Notes: generated by a model from the letters alone, not told the origin. Positions 35,702-45,181 are shown, counted from the stretch's first letter. The stretch is 64,000 nt of DNA from Streptomyces formicae (GCF_022647665.1 NZ_CP071872.1:3844001-3908000), one strand, 5' to 3'. Translations and numbers: made by a program.

Positions 35702-35875
35702 ATGTCCGAGAACACCGTTACGATTTATCTAGGCCCTGGCCTCAAAGGCGAGACCGGAGATAAAGGCAAGCGCGGAGATAAGGGCGAGCGCGGAGATAAG
35801 GGCGAGCGCGGAGATAAGGGCGAGACCGGAGACAAAGGCCAGACCGGAGACAAAGGTCCGCCTGGGGACGATTGA
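35702..35875 (+). CDS. collagen-like protein 2 (57 residues)
   Basis: ATG 35702: MSENTVTIYLGPGLKG, then Gly-X-Y triplets to the end, ending GPPGDD. The DNA is an 18-bp tandem repeat (GGAGATAAGGGCGAGCGC and variants). There is no C-terminal domain, so this may be the stump of a longer gene; the stop overlaps a TTG that opens the next small ORF. Confidence 0.65.
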   Translation: MSENTVTIYLGPGLKGETGDKGKRGDKGERGDKGERGDKGETGDKGQTGDKGPPGDD

Positions 35876-36087
35876 GGATCGAACTTTCGGAGTTGTTTGG
35901 CAAACCGCATCAGCTGGAGCGTGCGGTCGATGCCTGGGTGACTTCGGTGCAGTCAGAGGTGATCATGCTCCAGCGTGCCACCCGTGGAGTTCGGCGCGGC
36001 GTGGGTGTTGCGGGAACAACGCCCACGACGGATACCACCATGTCTGGGGATATCGAGCGCATCCTGCAGTACACGATGCCCGCGTGA
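35872..36087 (+). CDS. hypothetical 71-residue ORF coupled to collagen-like protein 2
   Basis: A TTG start at 35872 overlaps the preceding TGA. Product RIELSELFGKPHQLERAVDA followed by VTSVQSEVIMLQRATRG. No family recognised. It could be a displaced C-terminal part of the collagen-like protein, or chance. Confidence 0.3.
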   Translation: MRIELSELFGKPHQLERAVDAWVTSVQSEVIMLQRATRGVRRGVGVAGTTPTTDTTMSGDIERILQYTMPA

Positions 36088-36219
36088 GGGCTGGAACGGC
36101 CACCGCGTGATCATCAAGGGCCGTGTGGACTCCTGACGATCGCGCGGTGGCCGCGGGCACAGGAAAGACGCCGCCGCTGGCGGGCGACGTTCGACGTTCG
36201 ACCAGGCCATGGCCCCTGA

Positions 36220-36860
36220 TCGCGGGCCGATTCCGGTGCGGGTGGAGCCGCGTGCCACAGCCCGCGCCTTCGTACTCGTCCTGCTGTCCGGCGTCGAGCG
36301 GAAGAACTGTTGACGGCTGGCCGAACAGGCCGGTCACACCCGCCCCGGACCGATGCAGTGGCTGCTGCAAGGTGCACGCTGGGACGCCGACGCGCCCGTC
36401 CGCGACGACATCCGCGCCTGCGTCCTCGATCGCCTCGGCGCCGACAACGGCGTGCTGATCGCAGACGAGCCAGGACTTCTGGAGAAGGGCACCGCTTCGG
36501 CGGTCGTGCAGCAACACCACATGGACACTACGGGCCGGTCTGAGAACAACCAGGTCGGCGTGTTCCTCGCTACACCTCCTGCAAGGCGGGCACTGATCGA
36601 CCGTCGGCTTTGCCTGCCCGGGCGTGAGTGGTGCCAGGACGTCGATCGCCGCAGTCGCGCAGGGGTGCCTCACCAGGCGGAGTTCGCGACCAAACCCGCT
36701 CTGGCCGGGCAGAAGATCGAGGCAACCCTGGACGCGAGGATCAGCGATTCCTGGGAAACGGCGGATGAGGCAAATGGCCAAGGCCCCACTCTGCGTGCTT
36801 TGTTGGAGCCCCGCCGGATCGGCTACGTGCTGGCCCACCGAGGCGAGTACCGCTGTCGGC
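36220..36860 (+). pseudogene. IS701-family transposase remnant
   Basis: VERKNC followed by TGA (in place of Trp) then RLAEQAG, and from 36353 MQWLLQGARWDADAPVRDDI, ADNGVLIADEPGLLEKGTAS (catalytic Asp region), TGRSENNQVGVFLATP, ALIDRRLCLPGREW and PHQAEFATKPALAGQKIEAT. This is the DDE_5 core of IS701 with several degraded positions. It stops abruptly at 36860, where IS1380 sequence begins. Confidence 0.75.
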
Positions 36861-37300
36861 CGTGTTTGGGGCCGGACACCTCCGATCCGACGGTCTCCCA
36901 CCTGATCGACGCCTCGCCGCTTCTGGCGAGATGGAGCTGACCGCGATCCGCACCCGCACGTTCCGAAGTCCACCAGCACGTCTGACAGTTGGTGACGACC
37001 AGGCTCCGGATGTCAGCGGGCAGGAAATCGTTGGACCTGGACGGGGTCCTGGTCGCCGCCCACTCGGACAAGCAGGACGCGGCTCCGACCTGGAAGAAGA
37101 CCCACGGCCACCACCCGCTCATGGGGTCTGTCGACCACGGCCCCTGAGGGACCGGAAAACCCGTCGCCGCTCTCCTTCGCCCCCGGCAACGCGGGCTCGA
37201 CCACGGCCGCCGACCACATAACCGCCACGCGCCTCACCCTCACTCAACTGCTGGTGAAGTACCGGGCGAGGACGGCGGACGCTGATTCGCTGCGACTCCA
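36861..37300 (+). pseudogene. IS1380-family transposase fragment
   Basis: Corresponds to the middle of the IS1380 transposase at 13430-13860 but with deletions and frame changes: VFGAGHLRSDG-type start, then LDLDGVLVAAHSDKQDAAPT in one frame, a TGA after the DHGP region, GNAGSTTAADHITATRL and VKYRARTADAD. It is fused directly to the IS701 remnant. Confidence 0.7.
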
Positions 37301-37518
37301 GTGGGTCAGAGACGGACGGATGCCCAGGGCGATGCCATCGCGGGCTCCGTTGCTGAACCCTAGGTCAGCGAGAAGCGTGTCGGCGACGAGTTCTGGGCTC
37401 AGCCGGCTGTGGCGGGAGAGGGCGTCAGGGTGGGAGGCAGGCGAGGCCAGCGTCGATGGTCTTCGCGACGGCCGACATTTCAGTTTCCCCAATGCTACTG
37501 AATACATCGAGGGATTCC

Positions 37519-37968
37519 ATGGCCGAACAACGAGAATCAGTAACGCAGGAGAAAACGCAAGGCCCCAAAGGGGACACCGGCCCCAAAGGGGATGCTGGGC
37601 CCGAAGGGGACACCGGCCCCGAAGGGGATGCTGGGCCCGAAGGGGACACCGGCCCCGAAGGAGATACAGGACCCAGAGGAGACGACGCATTATGTGCTGT
37701 ACTGGTCGCTACTTATCCCAATCAAGAACTATCCTATGTGGATTTTGATGGATTAGAATTGGTGGCCGAGTCAACTTCCAGCACTAGCGAAGCTGTATAT
37801 ATCGTGACATCCAAAATCTCGGCAACCGTCGGCGTTCCAAACAAGCAAATACAGATATATCATCGGGCTGGAAAGATCACATCTTCTTTCTTCGACGTTA
37901 ATTACACTACAGAGATTGTCGATGGAATCAAGATTTATAGAGCTGTCCTGAGGCTGAAGCAGTCATGA
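37519..37968 (+). CDS. collagen-like protein 3 with C-terminal beta domain
   Basis: 149 residues from ATG 37519 (GAGGGA upstream). The head MAEQRESVTQEKTQ resembles protein 1 (IRQKTQ). Gly-X-Y triplets of acidic type follow (GPEGDTGPEGDAG), oppositely charged to protein 1. A beta domain of about 95 residues follows (CAVLVATYPNQELSYVDFDG, AVYIVTSKISATVGVPNK, KIYRAVLRLKQS) encoded by markedly AT-richer DNA. Probably a fibre, or a partner fibre to protein 1. Confidence 0.75.
   Translation: MAEQRESVTQEKTQGPKGDTGPKGDAGPEGDTGPEGDAGPEGDTGPEGDTGPRGDDALCAVLVATYPNQELSYVDFDGLELVAESTSSTSEAVYIVTSKISATVGVPNKQIQIYHRAGKITSSFFDVNYTTEIVDGIKIYRAVLRLKQS
37558..37680 (+). repeat. tandem 18/36-bp repeats encoding Gly-X-Y triplets
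   Basis: Units like GGGGACACCGGCCCCGAA alternate with GGGGATGCTGGGCCCGAA. In-frame slippage could change fibre length without breaking the gene. Confidence 0.8.
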
Positions 37969-38097
37969 ATCTCGCCTGGACGGTGGCCAGCTGCCACACG
38001 GAAACGGCCTGAAGGGGAAAAATCGCCGACCTCTTCAGGAGTGAACCCAGATCGAACGCCCCAACCCTGTCGATCCCCAAACGACTCGAGGAAAGTC

Positions 38098-39954
38098 ATG
38101 CCCGACATCGATGCGGCCCCTCCCACGACCCGGACAACAGAAGACAATCGTCCACCCCCACTGATCCCCTTCATAGACGACCCGGCCGCTCGCCCGCCCT
38201 TTGCCCGCCTCTTCTCGGAGATACTCGCTCCGCTCGCCCGGAATTACAACCTGCTGCCGGACGCCGCTCTACGACTCTTCGCGGACGAACTCGGCGAGAA
38301 CCTTCCGCTGAGCGCGCCCGCCCTCGCCGACATCATGGTGGACATGGCCCCGTCACTGGACCAGGTGGTGACCCTCCCCCCCGGCACGGCGTTCGCCACC
38401 TCCTCCAGCGAGGGGGCCAACCCCGTCGTCTTCTCCACCCTCGCCGAGCGCGTGCTGGAGTCCGCCTGCCTGCTCACCGCCGGGATTCTCCCCACGAGCG
38501 CCGACACCAAGGGCACCGCCCAGTTCGTCCCCATCGCACACGACCTCCCCGTCGAGACCGCACACTGCGTCCTGTTCGTTCTGTCCCGGCCGCTGCCGGG
38601 CATGACCTGCCTGGTGACGCTCCCGACCGACATCCCGGACAGCGCGAGCATGCACTGGGAAGCCTGGCAGTCCGGGGAGTGGGTCTCCTGCGGCACCAGC
38701 CTGTCCGCCGCGCCCAAGTCCGCCGAGTTCGCCGTCCCCGTCCCTCCCTCACACAGCCCTTACGACTTCCCCGCCACGGGCGAGCATCCCCCAGCGCCCG
38801 GCGCGGGGCTGCTGAGGTGCTCCGCCGATTCGCCCTTCACACTCCTCGGGGAAGCGGGCGTACGGTGCCGGGGCAGCGTGACCGCGGTGCAAGGGGAACT
38901 GGTCCACGACGAGATCCTCGGCCGCTCGGACGGCACTCCGGCTCAGCAGTTCCCCTTACGCCAGCCGATCTCCACCACCTACCTGCGCCCCTTGGTCGAG
39001 TCGGTTCAGGACGCGCACGTTGAACGATGGACCATGGTGGACTCCTTCGCCGCATCCGGTCCGCTTGACCGCCACTTCATGGTCAACGCCGCCACAAGCC
39101 GCATCGCGTTCAGCCCTGACCCGCAACGAGGCGGCACACCACCGCCGGGAGCCACCCTGCGCATCCCCTCCTACCACTGCGGCGGCGGAGCGGCGGGAAA
39201 CGTACCCGGCAGGTCCATCTCGATCCTCCAGACACCTCGGCCAGAGATCACCGGGGTCTTCAATCCATACGCCGCGATCGGCGGCACCGAGCCACGAGAC
39301 ACTCACCGCTCCTATACCGCCAGGCGACGGCCGGTACTCCTGACCGGGGCATCAGCAACCGCCCAGGAATGTGAGGACCTCGCCCTCTCCTCCGGTCTCG
39401 GCATCGCCCGCGCCCTGTGCGCACCCACCGCGGCTGGCAGCCAGGCAGCCGCGGTCAAACTGTACGTGTTGCCCACCGCACAACCCGACACCCTGGGGCG
39501 CCTGACGGAGGACCAGCTCACCCCTTCCCCCGACGCCGTGGACGCCATCCGGCGCGACCTGGGGCCCCGCCTGCCGACGGGAGCCGACATCATCGTCACC
39601 CGCTTCCCGCTGATGCAGATCAGCACGGCGGTCACGGTCCGGGCCGAGCAGTGGGCTTCCCCCCAGGAACGCAAAACGCTCGCACGGGACGCCTGTCTGG
39701 CCCTCTACCGCTACTTCAGCCCCCTGCCTGGCGCCGGCCCCTCGGGAGACGGATGGCCCGTGGGCCAGAGCGCTCAGAACAGCGACATCCACCGAGCCCT
39801 CCTCGACGTCCCCAACATCGACGGCGTCACACGCGCCGAACTCCGGGGGCCGAGCGCCGTCCCACCGCACTCCCTGGTCTGCTCCGGGCACCACACCGTC
39901 ACCTGCATCACCTTCGACGGCCAGACCGACTACGACGCCACCTTCAGAGGCTGA
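38098..39954 (+). CDS. second baseplate wedge protein (Afp12/gpJ-like)
   Basis: 618 residues from ATG 38098 with GAGGAAAG upstream; GTG 38041 is an alternative. FARLFSEILAPLARNYNLLP, ALADIMVDMAPSLDQVVTLP and GTAFATSSSEGANPVVFST resemble Afp12-like wedges. The C-terminal IRRDLGPRLPTGADIIVTRF, ALYRYFSPLPGAGPSGDGWP, SDIHRALLDVPNIDGVTRAE has the gp6/J-type end. It would pair with the J-like protein in the wedge. Followed after 98 bp by the tail-I-like gene. Confidence 0.8.
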   Translation: MPDIDAAPPTTRTTEDNRPPPLIPFIDDPAARPPFARLFSEILAPLARNYNLLPDAALRLFADELGENLPLSAPALADIMVDMAPSLDQVVTLPPGTAFATSSSEGANPVVFSTLAERVLESACLLTAGILPTSADTKGTAQFVPIAHDLPVETAHCVLFVLSRPLPGMTCLVTLPTDIPDSASMHWEAWQSGEWVSCGTSLSAAPKSAEFAVPVPPSHSPYDFPATGEHPPAPGAGLLRCSADSPFTLLGEAGVRCRGSVTAVQGELVHDEILGRSDGTPAQQFPLRQPISTTYLRPLVESVQDAHVERWTMVDSFAASGPLDRHFMVNAATSRIAFSPDPQRGGTPPPGATLRIPSYHCGGGAAGNVPGRSISILQTPRPEITGVFNPYAAIGGTEPRDTHRSYTARRRPVLLTGASATAQECEDLALSSGLGIARALCAPTAAGSQAAAVKLYVLPTAQPDTLGRLTEDQLTPSPDAVDAIRRDLGPRLPTGADIIVTRFPLMQISTAVTVRAEQWASPQERKTLARDACLALYRYFSPLPGAGPSGDGWPVGQSAQNSDIHRALLDVPNIDGVTRAELRGPSAVPPHSLVCSGHHTVTCITFDGQTDYDATFRG

Positions 39955-40052
39955 CCCGCACCGACCACGGCCGCCGCCCCACCCGGGCACCGCCCCTACC
40001 GTGCCAGCCGCCCTCGCCTCCGTGCGCTCGCCGCGACCGACAGGGATCCGCC

Positions 40053-43000
40053 ATGACCAAACCGACCAAACCGACCAAACCGACACTCGCCCTCCCGGCC
40101 GCCCTCGCACGAGACCCGGTCATGCGGGAGTTCGCCGAACGTCTCGCCCTCATGCTGGAGCCCTTCCCCCGGGCCTTGGAAGACTTCCCCCGCCTGCTCG
40201 ACGCCTGGCGGACGGATCCCGCCTGGCTGGACTGGCTGAGCCAGATCACCGGCGCACCGGATACCCCGCAGTGGGACGAAGCCGCCCGCCGGGCCGCGGT
40301 CGAGGCCGCGGCAGCCCTCGCCGCCCAGCAGGGCACCCACGAGGCGCTCATACGAGAGGCCGGCCTGCTGGGATGGGAGCTGTCCATATCCGATCCAGGC
40401 CAAGTCACCACAACGGACCAGTGGTTCGGACCCAGGCGCTCACTGGTCGTCGCACTGGCATGGTCGCCCGCCGACACCGTCAGACTGGTCAGTGCACGGC
40501 CCCAGCTGGACGCCATCGTCCGCCGCCACTGCCCCGCACACGTCCCCTACACGGTCGTGGTGGGTGAGGGGTTCACCCCGTCCGCCGCCCTTTCCCTGCC
40601 CAGTGACGTGGGCGACACGGGGCAGCCGCGCACCGTGTTCTTCTACGGCCCCCACCCCGAAGGCGACCAGACGGTCGGCTACGACCTATCCGTACCCGCG
40701 CCCGTCCCCGGCCCCCGGCGACTGGATGCCCGCTGGTCCGGCCTGGCGCAGCTGGGGAGTGTCGGCAAGAACTTCGGGAAGGGATCTGCGGGACACATCG
40801 ACGCAGCGGTTTGCTACCCCGATCTCGGCTTCTACCTGATATCCGGTGACGAGGTAGCCGTATGGGACAAGAGCGCCGAGGCGTTCAACAAGATCGCCGG
40901 ACTGAACAGCATCTTCCCCAATCTGCCGCGAAGGCAGGCGACGCAGGCCCTGGACGGTACGGTGGCCATCAGAATTCCGCTGATTGACGATGTCCTGTCC
41001 ATCGCCTCCGGGAACGACAAGGGTCTCTACGTTTTCTCCGGAGAACACTCGATCCGCTACAGCTCACCGGGGGCGACGAACCCCGAGACGAAAACGATCA
41101 AGGAACTCTACACGACAGACCTCCCTCCCGAGTTCCACCGGAACCTCGACGCCGTCGTGGAAGACCCGTTCCGTGAGGGAATCCACTACCTCATCAAGGG
41201 ACCGCAGTGCGCGGAGGCAGACGGCTTCACCTACAAGGCCACCCACCTGATCCGTGACCTATGGCCAGGACTCCCCGTCCGCACGGCCTCCGAGCAGACC
41301 GGTGGAGGCGCTCTGACCATCGAGGCCACCCTCGTCCCCCTCCACTCCGGCTTCCGGCTCTCCTACTTCGCCCGTGCACTGACCGAAGGCGCCCAGGTCT
41401 ATCTCTACGAAGGCACCAAGAAGACGTCCGGAGAGCTCGCTGCCCTGACACCGGTCGGCCAGAAGCCGGCACCCGGGTCGGTCGGCAACGTCCTGTTCGA
41501 GGGCAGCGTCCTCACAAGCCCCGGCGGCTACACCCTCTACTACGCAGATCCCGCCTTCAACAAATGGCTGTCCGATCCAGCTGAATTCACCGCAATCCTG
41601 AAAAAGGAAGACTACGGAACGTTCAGCCTCAAAGGCGATGCGGGCGGCAAGACCGCGAACCGTAAGAATCCGGTCTTCACGTGCCAGACCCGCTACCCGC
41701 AGGGCGCGACCCTCTCCCTGTACAACGCCGACGAAAAGGCTTCCGAGCTCGACCAGGCGCAGAAGGAGATTCCCACGCCCCTGTTCTCGAAGCCGATAGC
41801 CACGATTAGCGACTCGCAGGACGTGACCGCCGATAAGACGTTCCCGCCCGGCCCTTACAAGGCATACCTGCTGGCTCGTGACGGCCACGCGTTCCTGGCC
41901 GAGCCGCTCAAGGACATCGCGCTCACCCTCGACCCGAGCGCCATCGGCACGCTGCACCTGGGCGGCACGGAGGCGGACGACCAGAAGGGCACCATCCCGC
42001 TCGACCGGAAGCCAGTCATCTCCTACACGCCTTCAGGTGACGAGACGTGGACCTCGGGCACACTCCACATCTTCCCGCAGACCCCACAGGACGCGTCCCC
42101 CAACACCCTGCCTGCCGCCGCAGCCGTGCTCACCTATGACACGGTCGACCTCAAGTCGCCCTTCACTCTTACTGGTTCACTCCAGGTCGGCGGCTACATC
42201 GCCTACTTCTGCGCGGGGAAGGCCTGGCTCGCCAAACCGAAGCGGTTCACCGTCACCGCCCCCGCCGCCAGCGGAGAGCTCAAGGTCAAGACACCCAGCA
42301 GCAACGGAACGGCGAACGTCCTGACGTACACGACCAAGTATGCGGACAACGGCAACCGCATCGTCGTGATTCCCGAACACGACACCAAGCCACCCGAGAT
42401 CAACACCGACTTGAGCCAGTGGCATGACTGTGTCTACCACCTTGCAGCCACAAAGCAGAATGACGAGATCACCATAACCGCCGCGGATCTGCTTCCACAG
42501 GCTTCTTCTCTGGAAGCGATGCCAGGTGTCTACGACGTGCACTTCGTGACCGACACCGGCGCACCACTGGCGGCCCCGACGAAAATCAGCGTCACCCTGG
42601 CACCTTCGCAGTACGAGACCCTGCGCATCACAGATCCCGAGCACCCGGAAACCGGCATCACAACCGCCAGCACAGTGACGGTCGAGTACACCAACAAATA
42701 CTTCAGCCCGAACCACGACCACCATATCGCTGTGAATGGCCCAGCAGGTTGGATCACCAACACGAAAATCCAGCAAGGGCAAACACGGCAAACAATACCG
42801 GTCGCCTCCAAGCCGGGTAGGTACACGATCAACTACTGGGCATATCCGGTGCCCTTGGCCGCACCGCTCGCGTACCTGGTGCATGCGGCACCCGCGGGAG
42901 CTATCACCCTGCCTCAAACATCTCCCAATGTGGGCGACAAAATCTCCGTAGGCTACCAGACCGAGTTCCCCTGGACCGAGGGAACCTCGGATCCCAACCG

Positions 43001-43946
43001 CATAGAGATCTACAACAAGAACGACCAGCCAGGAAAATCCCAACCGGTCCAGAGCCTCAAAGCGCCAGGAAAAACAGGAACTGTGGAGGCAGTCGGGCTG
43101 CCCGGCGGGCAGTACCGGGTGCACTTCCTGGGCAAGGACAACAGCACACTCGCCCCCGCCCAGGACATCGAGGTAAAGGCCCGCACGGTAATCCTGCATA
43201 TCGCAGATACGACACACGACCGCTGGACAGTCAAACCCGTGTCACTCAAAGACTGCAGAGCGGGCAACGAATCAACCGTGCCCGCCACACCAATCAAAGG
43301 GACGCCCGCATATACCGACGTGACGTTCACCCAGAGCACCGTCACAAACGAGATGTCCGGCACCCTCGAATGCACACACCCCGAGTACGACCAGAAGCTC
43401 AACATCACCTGGACGATGAAAACCGCGGACGAGTCCATCACCTACAAAACGACGGACAGCGACGAACTCACCGCAAAATTCAGCTCGGACAAGACGACAT
43501 GGAACAACCCGGCATCCGGCACCGGCCCCAATGCCCAGATATGGGTAAACCTGCAGAACGCAAAGCACCGAACCCTCTCCGCCACCATCACCAACACCTT
43601 CCCCTTCGTGCTGCAACTCAAAGAAGCCCCCCAACCTGACAACGCAACCCCGACCACAGCACCTCAAGACATCCCGAAGGAAGAGGCAAAGAAGTTCACC
43701 TACACAACCGACTCTTCACCCGAGGACTCAAAGGGAACGGTCACCTACAAATTCACCCCGCCAGACAAGCCGGAGCAAACCCTCACGCTCTCCTGGGCCA
43801 GCCACCCCGACAAGAAACCACCCGAGTACACGTTCACCCTGCCCGACAAAGCCACGATCGAAGGCGACAAGAACGTGTGGACCATAAATGCCGTACCCAA
43901 AGACGGCAAGAACATCTGGACCATAAGCCGCAGACAGTCATCCTGA
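40053..43946 (+). CDS. giant tail-protein-I-like baseplate protein with hemopexin-like and Ig-like domains
   Basis: 1297 residues from ATG 40053; upstream codons in the frame are shadow of the previous gene. Residues 15-185 are phage tail protein I-like (MREFAERLALMLEPFPRALE, DPAWLDWLSQITGAPDTPQW, AAQQGTHEALIREAGLLGWE). About 220-405 hold hemopexin-type blades (HIDAAVCYPDLGFYLISGDE, KGLYVFSGEHSIRYSSPG, REGIHYLIKGPQC). About 410-1040 is a series of Ig-like beta domains with repeated PGxY-x-x-Y/H strands. About 1045-1297 is two copies of the beta module also found at the end of the J-like protein. The head has TKPTKPTKP from a 9-bp repeat. Probably baseplate plus receptor-binding fibre in one chain. 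Confidence 0.85.
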   Translation: MTKPTKPTKPTLALPAALARDPVMREFAERLALMLEPFPRALEDFPRLLDAWRTDPAWLDWLSQITGAPDTPQWDEAARRAAVEAAAALAAQQGTHEALIREAGLLGWELSISDPGQVTTTDQWFGPRRSLVVALAWSPADTVRLVSARPQLDAIVRRHCPAHVPYTVVVGEGFTPSAALSLPSDVGDTGQPRTVFFYGPHPEGDQTVGYDLSVPAPVPGPRRLDARWSGLAQLGSVGKNFGKGSAGHIDAAVCYPDLGFYLISGDEVAVWDKSAEAFNKIAGLNSIFPNLPRRQATQALDGTVAIRIPLIDDVLSIASGNDKGLYVFSGEHSIRYSSPGATNPETKTIKELYTTDLPPEFHRNLDAVVEDPFREGIHYLIKGPQCAEADGFTYKATHLIRDLWPGLPVRTASEQTGGGALTIEATLVPLHSGFRLSYFARALTEGAQVYLYEGTKKTSGELAALTPVGQKPAPGSVGNVLFEGSVLTSPGGYTLYYADPAFNKWLSDPAEFTAILKKEDYGTFSLKGDAGGKTANRKNPVFTCQTRYPQGATLSLYNADEKASELDQAQKEIPTPLFSKPIATISDSQDVTADKTFPPGPYKAYLLARDGHAFLAEPLKDIALTLDPSAIGTLHLGGTEADDQKGTIPLDRKPVISYTPSGDETWTSGTLHIFPQTPQDASPNTLPAAAAVLTYDTVDLKSPFTLTGSLQVGGYIAYFCAGKAWLAKPKRFTVTAPAASGELKVKTPSSNGTANVLTYTTKYADNGNRIVVIPEHDTKPPEINTDLSQWHDCVYHLAATKQNDEITITAADLLPQASSLEAMPGVYDVHFVTDTGAPLAAPTKISVTLAPSQYETLRITDPEHPETGITTASTVTVEYTNKYFSPNHDHHIAVNGPAGWITNTKIQQGQTRQTIPVASKPGRYTINYWAYPVPLAAPLAYLVHAAPAGAITLPQTSPNVGDKISVGYQTEFPWTEGTSDPNRIEIYNKNDQPGKSQPVQSLKAPGKTGTVEAVGLPGGQYRVHFLGKDNSTLAPAQDIEVKARTVILHIADTTHDRWTVKPVSLKDCRAGNESTVPATPIKGTPAYTDVTFTQSTVTNEMSGTLECTHPEYDQKLNITWTMKTADESITYKTTDSDELTAKFSSDKTTWNNPASGTGPNAQIWVNLQNAKHRTLSATITNTFPFVLQLKEAPQPDNATPTTAPQDIPKEEAKKFTYTTDSSPEDSKGTVTYKFTPPDKPEQTLTLSWASHPDKKPPEYTFTLPDKATIEGDKNVWTINAVPKDGKNIWTISRRQSS

Positions 43947-44029
43947 CCGGCATGCCGTGACCTCCGCGTACGCCACCCAAACGCGGCCAAACTCAGGCCT
44001 GTTGCAAAGTCCCTGGATCCTGGCCTACA

Positions 44030-45012
44030 GAGGTTGAATTCGTGGTGTCGTAGGGGCTGACGGCTGATCGTGCGGTGCGGTATGACCCTGGGCATGCGGT
44101 ATTCACAGGGGGCGGGCTGACCGTCGAACGTCAGCAGTTTCGTTAGGGGTTAAGACTCCAGGCCGCGGAGCGGTTCGCCCAAGGTGAGGCGAGACCTGCG
44201 GGTGTCCTGTCGGTGCAGCGGTGGCGGCAGCCGTGGAACCAGGGCGGTCCTCGGGTTCTGCGGTCGCAAGGGCCGGTGTCGCTGCCGAGGCTGAGCGAGA
44301 AGCAGTTTGCGCGGCTGGCCAAAGGGTCGACCGCGCACGGCTGGGGGAGGACCAACGCTGGCACGGAGGCCCGGGAGGTATGGCCGTGCGCGGAAGGCTC
44401 GGTGCGGCTCGTGGAGCTTGGCTCGTCTTCGAGGACGAAGCCGACTTCTCCATGACGCCGCCGCAGGCGAAGACCTGGTCCCCGCGCGGCCGGACCTCGG
44501 GCGTGCGGGTCCGCGGCCGTTCCCGCAGACGGATATCCATCGCTGTGCTGACCTGCTACAAACCCGGCCATAGGTCCTGGCTGATGCACCGGCCGTGCCG
44601 GGACGACGGCGGCCGCGTCGGCCGCAGGAGCTTCTCCTGGCGCGACTACCGGGACCTGCTGGTCGCAGCCCACCAGCAGTTAGGTGACCCGATCGTGCTC
44701 GCTTGGGACAACCTCAGCGCCCACAAGGCCGCCGACCTGCGGAAGTTCGTCGAAGACCGGGACTGGCTGACCATCTACTACCTGCCACCCTACGCACCGA
44801 CCGTCATCCCCGTTGATGGGATCTGGTCGCTCCTGCGACGCGGCTGGCTCTCCAACGTCGCCTTCAGCACCCCCGAACACCTCGTCCAGCGCATGCGACG
44901 CGGCCTGCGGCACAGCCAGTACTGCAGCCACTTCATAGACCGCGGCCTCGCCGCGACCGGCCTGTCCATCAGACCCACCTGAGCAACGGCACGACACCAC
45001 GAGTTCAACCTC
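44030..45012 (+). mobile_element. IS630-family element with 22-bp inverted ends
   Basis: GAGGTTGAATTCGTGGTGTC plus GT (44030-44051) and the complement of ACGACACCACGAGTTCAACC plus TC (44991-45012) match at 21 of 22 positions. A TGTTGCAAAGTC motif, common at IS ends, lies at 44000-44011 just outside. Confidence 0.8.
44096..44982 (+). pseudogene. IS630-family transposase, frame broken and active-site altered
   Basis: The N-terminal HTH is spread over frames (RLQAAERFAQGEARPAG, RWRQPWNQGGPRVLRSQGP). The C-terminal two-thirds is open: WLVFEDEADFSMTPPQAKTW (first Asp), DPIVLAWDNLSAHKAADLRK (second Asp) and PPYAPTVIPVDGIWSLLRRG. The last is normally PYAPELNPVEGIW, so the third catalytic Glu is Asp here. 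Stop at 44980-44982, inside the right inverted end. Confidence 0.8.
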
Positions 45013-45070
45013 AGCAGCGGCTGGCCAGGCTGGCGGGGCAGGCCAAATACCGGAGGTGAACGGAGTCGGT

Positions 45071-45125
45071 GAGCCGTGCGTCGGAGAATCGCACGCACGG
45101 ATCGCGTTCGTGGTTAACGCTTCAC
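45071..45125 (+). ncRNA. group II intron domain V/VI-like remnant, copy 1
   Basis: GAGCCGTGCG...CGCACGCACGGATC can fold as the 33-34-nt domain V hairpin with its AGC triad. It is followed by a GCGTT/AACGC hairpin and an AC 3' end (CTTCAC), like domain VI. One pair of the lower stem is mismatched (G-A instead of G-U) relative to copy 3. It lies 111 bp before a propeller gene. No reverse transcriptase is nearby. Confidence 0.45.
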
Positions 45126-45181
45126 ACTGAAGATCTGTGCCCGCGGGGCGCTGACGAAGTGCCAGAATAGGAGAACAGAAA

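Noticed and set aside
37558..37680. Short regularly spaced repeats that could suggest a CRISPR array
   Set aside because: They are contiguous tandem repeats with no unique spacers and encode Gly-X-Y triplets.
39417..40052. Upstream extension of the tail-I-like frame
   Set aside because: Overlaps the end of the second wedge gene in another frame and is Pro/Arg-rich; ATG 40053 begins the recognisable domain.
45104..45125. Small hairpin before propeller genes as a simple terminator
   Set aside because: It is the same in all three copies, directly follows a domain V-like hairpin and has no U tract; a group II intron end explains it better.
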